Shown here one piece after another: positions 52,384-57,568 of a stretch of DNA of 57,568 nt. Made by a program: the position numbers and the translations under genes. Every line of letters starts with the position of its first letter. The first letter of the stretch is position 1. The notes beneath the pieces are model-generated. The model saw only the letters and a program-made list of their open reading frames with translations. It had not been told where the DNA came from and did no database searches. The stretch is from an uncultured Saprospirales bacterium. GTDB taxonomy: Bacteria > Bacteroidota > Bacteroidia > Chitinophagales > Saprospiraceae. The stretch covers positions 1-57,568 of the forward strand of contig CALMIR010000023.1 in the NCBI GenBank assembly GCA_937864265.1, in the 5' to 3' direction.

Positions 52384-52774
52384 TGTTTCTTTTTTGTGTT
52401 TAACAATCTGAAAATAGGATGTTTATCCTCTGATCAAATAGCTGCTTGGCTCCGGGGGTGCCTACTTTCATGGGACTGTTATAACCTACACAGCGACAAA
52501 TATATATATAGTGTTGGAAATACACCTCAATTAAAGTGTTAAAACTGTATTTTTTTGTGGATTGCAGGCTCTTCTTAAAAATAAAATCCCTATATTGAGC
52601 AGGGAAAGTTACGATAGCGCCATTTGCGGCTGGCAACATGCCCTCATTCATCAAGATTAGAACAACCCTAAGTGAGTATTTTGTCACTTTAAAACCAATA
52701 TAGTATGAAAGCGTATTTCCAAAGACAGAATCCCATAGTTGGATTCTCGGGTCAAAATCCCACCCATCCTTGCA
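52384..52774. other. Divergent promoter region, no gene
   Basis: 391 bp between the leftward M23 gene and the rightward M43 gene. CAAATATA at 52497-52504 is a reverse TAnnTTTG box, 114 bp from the M23 start, without a clear -33 partner. An ATG at 52705 opens a 37-codon frame (MKAYFQRQNPIVG) that overlaps the M43 start in another frame and is not supported as a gene. CTATATTG and CAATATAG flank about 100 bp. Confidence 0.45.
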
Positions 52775-54463
52775 ATGTTTTTTACAACATTGCGCCGTGT
52801 CTTCTATTTGAAGGTTAATTTCAAATTCCTATTGATGTTAACGCTCTTTTTCTGCCAAGCATCACTATTTAAAGCTCAGGAAGCAGGCTTGGGTGTAGTA
52901 GATTGCGGCGCATCAGAAGGGAGTTCTGCAACTTATGCTCCTTCTCAGCTGAATCATTGTTTTGATGTAGCTTATATTCAACAAAGCTGTACTAAGCTAT
53001 GGCTGCGTATGAATATTCATTTCTTTCTCTATGATGATTGCAGCGGCACCATTGATCCTGTAGGAACAGAAATGATCAACGCCGAAGACGCCTATGCCGT
53101 AGCAGAAGATTTAATTGACCGTAGCAATTTGGCATTGGAGAACAATTACCCGCAATGGATGCAAGACCCTTTTTGGGGATGGACGGATCCACCAAAGCCT
53201 GCTCAATGTGTACCTTATCGGTATGTTTTATCGGGTGTGTATATTCACTGCAATACCGTTGCAAAAAACACTTCTGGAGGTATTTCTAGTTTCTTCTTAG
53301 ATAATTTCGGGGTCAATACTAGCACAGAATATAATGTTTTCTTGGTGAATTACCCTGGAGGCCCGAATGGCGCTTCATTCACACCGTCTAATGGATTTAC
53401 AACCGAAAACTTTAGCACCGCCGTTTTTAATCACGAGATGGGGCATACTTTGAATTTGAAGCACTCGTGGATAGACAATGATTTTGTAGCCGATACTCCC
53501 CCGATCCGCTATCAATTTGATTACAATTGCGATGGAGATTTATTGGATAATTATCCTTCTCCCGGGGTTGGCTCTGAGAGTAAACAAAGGCAGTGTTGGA
53601 CCATCGCCTCCCCTTACGGCCCGCTGAACTATACGGGCGACGGAACTCCGGAATATTCGGAAGCCTGTGATCTCCCCCCTCCATGTCAGGAGGAATACCC
53701 CTGCTGTAGTTGGTTATATGGCAATAACAACATCATGGCCTACTCAGGCTATACGGAATGTTGTGCGGCCTTTACGGAGGGTCAAATCACCCGATTGCTC
53801 GAAAACCTGAGTACAGACACCTATTGCGCATACATTGAGGAGATTACAGCAGAAGACTGCCTGCCGCCAATGGCCAATTTGCACTTGCTTCCCTGGGAAT
53901 TTGAGGAAGACGATTGTTCCTTTTGTTTTCAGTTATCGGCCAGCATGCACGAGGCGAATTATCGCTTGGATTTTTACAATGCGTCAGGCGCTTTACACTA
54001 TACCACAGGTTGGAAAAGTGGCCCCGCCAATCGTTTTTGTCTTAGTAAAGCGGTACACAATGCCTATCCTTACGGTTTTCAGCCTGGGCAAAGCTACACG
54101 GTCAACCTGATTGTAGAAAACCTGTGTGGCGATACAGCCAATGAACAAATAACGTTTACATTACCTGATTTGGATTGTGTTGAAGAACCACCACACGAAA
54201 GGGTTAAGATTACTAATATCTATGCCAATCCTTTTACGCAACAATTGCATTTTGCTTATGAATTGGAGGACGCAGGCAATTTAGTAATCAGTTTATATCC
54301 AGCGGTCAACCCAAGTGGCCCGATTACGCTAGCGACCATCCATCAGCACCAGACAGGACAGTACCAAAGAAATTTCAGTGGTTTACAAATTTCCAATGGC
54401 ATCTACTATCTGGTATTATCCCTCGATGGGGAAATAGCTGCTGAAACCGTTGTCAAACAATAA
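52775..54463 (+). CDS. M43/pappalysin-like secreted metallopeptidase with T9SS type A tail
   Basis: 562 residues from the ATG at 52775; a TTG 12 codons upstream is less plausible. The signal peptide is the LLMLTLFFCQASLFKAQ segment after a positively charged n-region. Zinc site: FNHEMGHTLNLKHSW with His220, His224 and His230 (HExxHxxxxxH; the usual Gly at the third variable place is Asn), and a Met-turn NNIMAYSG near 340. Cys-rich surroundings are typical of cytophagalysins. The end (IYANPFTQQLHFAYELE to TVVKQ) is a T9SS type A sorting domain. First of four same-strand T9SS cargo genes; the next starts 12 bp later. Confidence 0.9.
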   Translation: MFFTTLRRVFYLKVNFKFLLMLTLFFCQASLFKAQEAGLGVVDCGASEGSSATYAPSQLNHCFDVAYIQQSCTKLWLRMNIHFFLYDDCSGTIDPVGTEMINAEDAYAVAEDLIDRSNLALENNYPQWMQDPFWGWTDPPKPAQCVPYRYVLSGVYIHCNTVAKNTSGGISSFFLDNFGVNTSTEYNVFLVNYPGGPNGASFTPSNGFTTENFSTAVFNHEMGHTLNLKHSWIDNDFVADTPPIRYQFDYNCDGDLLDNYPSPGVGSESKQRQCWTIASPYGPLNYTGDGTPEYSEACDLPPPCQEEYPCCSWLYGNNNIMAYSGYTECCAAFTEGQITRLLENLSTDTYCAYIEEITAEDCLPPMANLHLLPWEFEEDDCSFCFQLSASMHEANYRLDFYNASGALHYTTGWKSGPANRFCLSKAVHNAYPYGFQPGQSYTVNLIVENLCGDTANEQITFTLPDLDCVEEPPHERVKITNIYANPFTQQLHFAYELEDAGNLVISLYPAVNPSGPITLATIHQHQTGQYQRNFSGLQISNGIYYLVLSLDGEIAAETVVKQ

Positions 54464-54475
54464 AAATGCCAAAAC

Positions 54476-55411
54476 ATGAAACAAATTTTATGGCTTAGCA
54501 TACTTTTCGCGGCGTTTGGGCAAGGTTTAACAGCCCAATTGTTGCCTGCTTACGAAACTACACTGTACTTTGAAGATGCCGTCGGGAATAAAGATACCAT
54601 CGTTATCGCTTATGACACCGAGGCTACTTCACAGATAGATCCGGAATTCGGAGAAGTGGGACTAACCACGCCGTTTGATTCTGTTTTTGAGGTACGGGCT
54701 GGAAGACTCTTTGAATGGAATGTTCCATTATCAAAAAGGATCGTTCTAAATATGTCAAACCCGATACCCGGGCTAGGTTACTGTAATGGCTATACTTCCC
54801 CTTCGATTTTTATCCACGCCCTGCATCAGCCTGTAAAAGTGAGTTGGGACAGGACTTTTTTTTCCGGGAATGAATGCAGAGCCGGTGCAGCTATTATCAA
54901 CCATGTACAGGACGAAGTTGCCGGGCCTATTGGCGTTGATGAGATTCTACCCCTGTTTTATTGTATGGCTGAGGATAGCTGTGGAATTTTTGATTTGACG
55001 GAAGAAACGCTATTAGAGGAGTATTTTACTAATTTTTTATTATTCGAGGAATATGAAGTAGAAGGGCAAGGCATAAAAACCATCTATGGCCTTCGTATGA
55101 AGGTCGAACGTGAATACAGTTATACCCCCTGCTATTGGGTCAGCTCAGCGGAAAAAACGGATTTGAACAAACAATCGAGAAACCTTGAATTGTTTCCAAA
55201 CCCGGTAACCTATGAGGTTAATGTGTCGTTACCCTCAGATGTGCAAGTTAAATATTGGGAGTTGGTTTCCATGTATGGGGGAATACTCCGTTCTGGGAAA
55301 AGGCTGGAGGAAAAGACATTGGACATCAGTGCTTTCCCAACTGGTATGTATCAGTTGCGTCTTTTAGGCAGCGACGGCTACTTCTATGTCGGTAGAGTAG
55401 TTAAGATTTGA
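54476..55411 (+). CDS. Secreted protein with T9SS type A sorting domain
   Basis: 311 residues. Signal peptide ILWLSILFAAFGQGLTAQ. No catalytic motif; a Cys pair in SNPIPGLGYCNGYTS and further Cys residues suggest disulfides. The end, ELFPNPVTYEVNVSLPSDV to GRVVKI, is a type A sorting domain. It follows the M43 peptidase by 12 bp and is probably co-transcribed with it, so the two may act together at the surface; the role of this partner is unknown. Confidence 0.85.
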   Translation: MKQILWLSILFAAFGQGLTAQLLPAYETTLYFEDAVGNKDTIVIAYDTEATSQIDPEFGEVGLTTPFDSVFEVRAGRLFEWNVPLSKRIVLNMSNPIPGLGYCNGYTSPSIFIHALHQPVKVSWDRTFFSGNECRAGAAIINHVQDEVAGPIGVDEILPLFYCMAEDSCGIFDLTEETLLEEYFTNFLLFEEYEVEGQGIKTIYGLRMKVEREYSYTPCYWVSSAEKTDLNKQSRNLELFPNPVTYEVNVSLPSDVQVKYWELVSMYGGILRSGKRLEEKTLDISAFPTGMYQLRLLGSDGYFYVGRVVKI

Positions 55412-55424
55412 ACTGATTCTTAAA

Positions 55425-55455
55425 GCTGGCAGGCACTGCCGAAGTGCCTGCCAGC
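55425..55455. repeat. 13-bp hairpin upstream of the propeller gene, copy 1
   Basis: GCTGGCAGGCACT, loop GCCGA, then the exact complement AGTGCCTGCCAGC, 15 bp before the ATG at 55471. The same hairpin recurs at 57169-57199 as part of a 322-bp duplicated block (55422-55743 and 57166-57487). Confidence 0.95.
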
Positions 55456-55470
55456 CAATCAACTTCGACC

Positions 55471-57009
55471 ATGAAAAAAAAGCACCCTATACACTTTCTT
55501 GTCCTACTCCTACCCGGCCTGCTTTACAGCCAAAACACCTTTAACCGGCGCTTTGATTTTGGCTTTCCCGCTGCCGTGCTTACTGGCATCATTGCCACCG
55601 ATAGCTGCTACTACGCCACAGGCATCATTGCCGATTCGATACCGCCCTACAATACTGGCAGCCTTTTCTGCCGCTTTTCGCTGGACGGACAACCCCAACT
55701 GGTCAATACCATTGAAAGTACTAGTAAAACTTATGAGACGTGGTTTGGAGGGCTGAAATACATTAATAATAGCTTTGCAGCAATGGGCTACACAACCGAT
55801 AATATTTACAAATCATTGCTTGTCATATTTAATGATCTAGGCGATAGCCTTTGGACTAAATCCATTTATCATCCGGACGGTCCGCTTTCACTAAAAAGTC
55901 TGGTTGAAACTACATCTGGTTTCTATCTTCTCCACCATATCGGCTCAGGCACCAATACCCAAATCTACCTGGTAAAAACAGACCTGGAGGGTCATACACA
56001 ATGGAGCAAAACCTATGGTGCTTCTAATAGGAATGAATACCCCTATTCCATCGCAGATACCGGAGATGGACTAGTAATAGGGGCATCCAGAAGCAATGGC
56101 AACATCACCAATCAAAATTACATCGTACAGGATTATATTTTTAAGGTGGATTATGAAGGTAATGTGCTGTGGAGTTATTATAGCCCTGCTAATGTGCTTT
56201 CTAAGTTAGATGATATTCTTGTAATCCAAGAAGGCAGTATATTGGTCATATCGGCAGATGGAATTGAAGTACCCATTAATCCAGGCATGTCAGAAGTACA
56301 GTATCATCCGAAGGTGTATAAACTTTCTGCTGATAGGGAGATGCTTTGGGAACGTAGTTTAAAAGATAGTCTCCCTGCTGAAGCTTTTCTGAACAACCTT
56401 GAAGCCAATATAGAACTATCCGATGGCAGCGGCTATGTAGTTGCGGGCAATATGTACGAGCACCAGACCCAAGGGGTCGGCTTGCTCAGCGGCGTCATTG
56501 CCAAACTATCGCCAGAAGGGGCACTCTTGTGGAAACACTACCTGCGCTGGGGCTACGACCGGGCAGAAGCGCACTACCTCTACGACATCGCCGAGACGCC
56601 CGACGGCGGTTTCATTCTGGCTGGGCAGGTTAATGACCGGGGCGATCCGGTAAAGGCTACCTTCCAGCAAGCTTGGCTGCTCAAGGTGGACGAGCAGGGC
56701 TGCCTCGTGCCGGGCTGCCTGCAACTCAGCAAGGCCGAAGAAGCGCCTGCCACAGCAGCTATGCCACAGGTATTGCTCTGGCCCAATCCGGTGCAGGAGG
56801 TGCTGTCTGTGTATTGCCAGGCACAGAGCGAATTGCAATTGGAAATATGGGACATGCAGGGGCGGATGTGGCGGCGTTGCTCCTCCGGGCTACCACAAGT
56901 GAGCCTAGCGCTCGATGTGGCGGAACTGCCCGCCGGGCAGTATGTGCTGCGCTATCGGGACGAAGCGGGGCAAATGGGCAGCACGCCTTTCGTAAAAGGT
57001 GGGATGTGA
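55471..57009 (+). CDS. Secreted beta-propeller-like protein with T9SS type A tail
   Basis: 512 residues from the ATG at 55471 (MKKKHPIHFLVLLLPGLLYS); a start 9 codons earlier would fall inside the hairpin arm. Repeats such as GSLFCRFSLDGQ, TQIYLVKTDLEGHTQWSKTY and IFKVDYEGNVLWSYY are the PQQ/Kelch-like blades seen in Bacteroidota secreted proteins. The end, VLLWPNPVQEVLSVYCQAQS to PAGQYVLRYRDEAG, is a type A sorting domain, finishing TPFVKGGM and TGA. The frame continues open after that TGA into a second sorting-domain-like stretch (57010-57150). GC content rises sharply in the tail compared with the middle. Confidence 0.88.
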   Translation: MKKKHPIHFLVLLLPGLLYSQNTFNRRFDFGFPAAVLTGIIATDSCYYATGIIADSIPPYNTGSLFCRFSLDGQPQLVNTIESTSKTYETWFGGLKYINNSFAAMGYTTDNIYKSLLVIFNDLGDSLWTKSIYHPDGPLSLKSLVETTSGFYLLHHIGSGTNTQIYLVKTDLEGHTQWSKTYGASNRNEYPYSIADTGDGLVIGASRSNGNITNQNYIVQDYIFKVDYEGNVLWSYYSPANVLSKLDDILVIQEGSILVISADGIEVPINPGMSEVQYHPKVYKLSADREMLWERSLKDSLPAEAFLNNLEANIELSDGSGYVVAGNMYEHQTQGVGLLSGVIAKLSPEGALLWKHYLRWGYDRAEAHYLYDIAETPDGGFILAGQVNDRGDPVKATFQQAWLLKVDEQGCLVPGCLQLSKAEEAPATAAMPQVLLWPNPVQEVLSVYCQAQSELQLEIWDMQGRMWRRCSSGLPQVSLALDVAELPAGQYVLRYRDEAGQMGSTPFVKGGM

Positions 57010-57150
57010 TGTTGTACGGGGTGCGATTTTTTGACAGCCTCCGAAGGGGCAGTGGAATGGCTCACCAATGGCCATGCCCCCGGCTTGTACAGCTACCGCC
57101 TGATGATCCAAGGTCAGACGGCGGCTTACGGCACTTTGTTGGTATTATAA
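57010..57150 (+). pseudogene. Orphan T9SS sorting-domain fragment in frame after the preceding TGA
   Basis: Reading on from the TGA at 57007-57009, 46 codons stay open and encode, after a short leader, EGAVEWLTNGHAPGLYSYRL and MIQGQTAAYGTLLVL, the last two strands of a type A sorting domain, ending TAA at 57148-57150. There is no start codon or upstream domain, so this is the tail of a lost gene or of the gene before it after duplication. Confidence 0.75.
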
Positions 57151-57168
57151 TCTTTTTCCTCTTCCAAA

Positions 57169-57199
57169 GCTGGCAGGCACTGCCGAAGTGCCTGCCAGC
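57169..57199. repeat. 13-bp hairpin, copy 2
   Basis: The same GCTGGCAGGCACT stem and GCCGA loop as at 55425-55455, 15 bp before the ATG at 57215. It is the left part of the second copy of the 322-bp duplicated block. Confidence 0.95.
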
Positions 57200-57214
57200 C
57201 AATCAACTTCGACC

Positions 57215-57568
57215 ATGAAAAAAAAGCACCCTATACACTTTCTTGTCCTACTCCTACCCGGCCTGCTTTACAGCCAAAACACCTTTAACCGGCGCTTTGA
57301 TTTTGGCTTTCCCGCTGCCGTGCTTACTGGCATCATTGCCACCGATAGCTGCTACTACGCCACAGGCATCATTGCCGATTCGATACCGCCCTACAATACT
57401 GGCAGCCTTTTCTGCCGCTTTTCGCTGGACGGACAACCCCAACTGGTCAATACCATTGAAAGTACTAGTAAAACTTATGAGACGTGGCACGGGGCCCCGG
57501 TAAGTATTAGCAATAAAGGCTACCTTCCAGCAAGCTTGGCTGCTCAAGGTGGACGAGCAGGGCTGCCT
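57215..57568 (+). pseudogene. Partial, rearranged second copy of the propeller gene, cut by the window edge
   Basis: Identical to 55471-55743 for its first 273 bp (signal peptide and first blade), then 26 bp unlike the first copy (57488-57513, including the dyad CGGGGCCCCG), then 55 bp identical to 56651-56705 of the first copy but in a different reading frame. The frame stays open to position 57568. Either this is a real tandem copy with an internal deletion of about 0.9 kb, or the junction is an assembly artefact at a contig end. Confidence 0.8.

Overview
The window reads as a chromosomal contig from a marine or sludge-type Bacteroidota, most likely order Saprospirales (Saprospiraceae/Lewinellaceae/Haliscomenobacter group). 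The grounds are many secreted proteins ending in type IX secretion system (T9SS) sorting domains, both type A (PNP-containing C-termini) and the gliding-motility-associated type B form. Further support comes from start codons with A-rich leaders instead of strong Shine-Dalgarno sites, several TAnnTTTG promoter elements, and lineage-typical families (DUF3179, DUF547, DUF2652, YpdA, HTTM, a metal permease fused to a DtxR regulator). This placement is inference from protein style; no rRNA is present. Both ends cut through genes.

Layout. 1-6000: start of an off-window gene, a very large secreted esterase-like/beta-helix protein, a lipoprotein, and duplicated scraps of the large gene's 5' end. 6001-9066: a coiled-coil ORF butted against a shortened methylmalonyl-CoA mutase-like gene, then a secreted Cys-rich protein with a clear terminator. 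9483-15623: SRPBCC protein, MATE exporter, M1-like peptidase, MauG-type dihaem peroxidase, YrdC/Sua5 protein. 15938-21073: two tandem paralogous PKD/T9SS type B surface proteins separated by a G-rich tandem repeat array. 21074-29485: metal permease-DtxR fusion with a palindromic operator candidate, GHL10-type glycosidase, FKBP isomerase, TrmD, TonB-C protein, pirin/GNAT/lipoprotein operon, HD hydrolase and GT2. 29645-36330: a secreted protein, an outer-membrane-protein/DUF3179/DUF547 operon, DUF2652-SRPBCC and a GT39 enzyme. 36347-42431: two T9SS proteins sharing a near-identical C-terminal tail, separated by a MITE-like palindromic element. 42503-52383: RluF-type synthase, tRNA-Ala(GGC) abutting a second G-rich hexamer array, GT39, YpdA, PKD protein, palindrome cluster, M16 peptidase, HTTM protein, M23 peptidase. 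52775-end: four T9SS cargo genes in a row, the last a partial and rearranged copy of its neighbour.

The main theme is a large, changeable secreted proteome beside ordinary housekeeping genes. The strongest non-routine signals are as follows. (i) Two giant T9SS genes each carry a poly-C tract (C9, C7) inside the signal-peptide coding region, and in both the natural upstream ATG is exactly one base out of frame, which suggests phase variation (or homopolymer sequencing error). (ii) G-quadruplex-capable GGGTGA arrays lie between tandem surface-protein paralogues and against a tRNA. (iii) A 134-bp block is identical between two T9SS tails, suggesting gene conversion. (iv) A tandem duplication with a chimeric junction lies at the right edge. 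(v) A 20-bp palindrome TTTTTAGATTGATCTAAAAA precedes the metal permease-DtxR fusion and looks like an autoregulatory operator.
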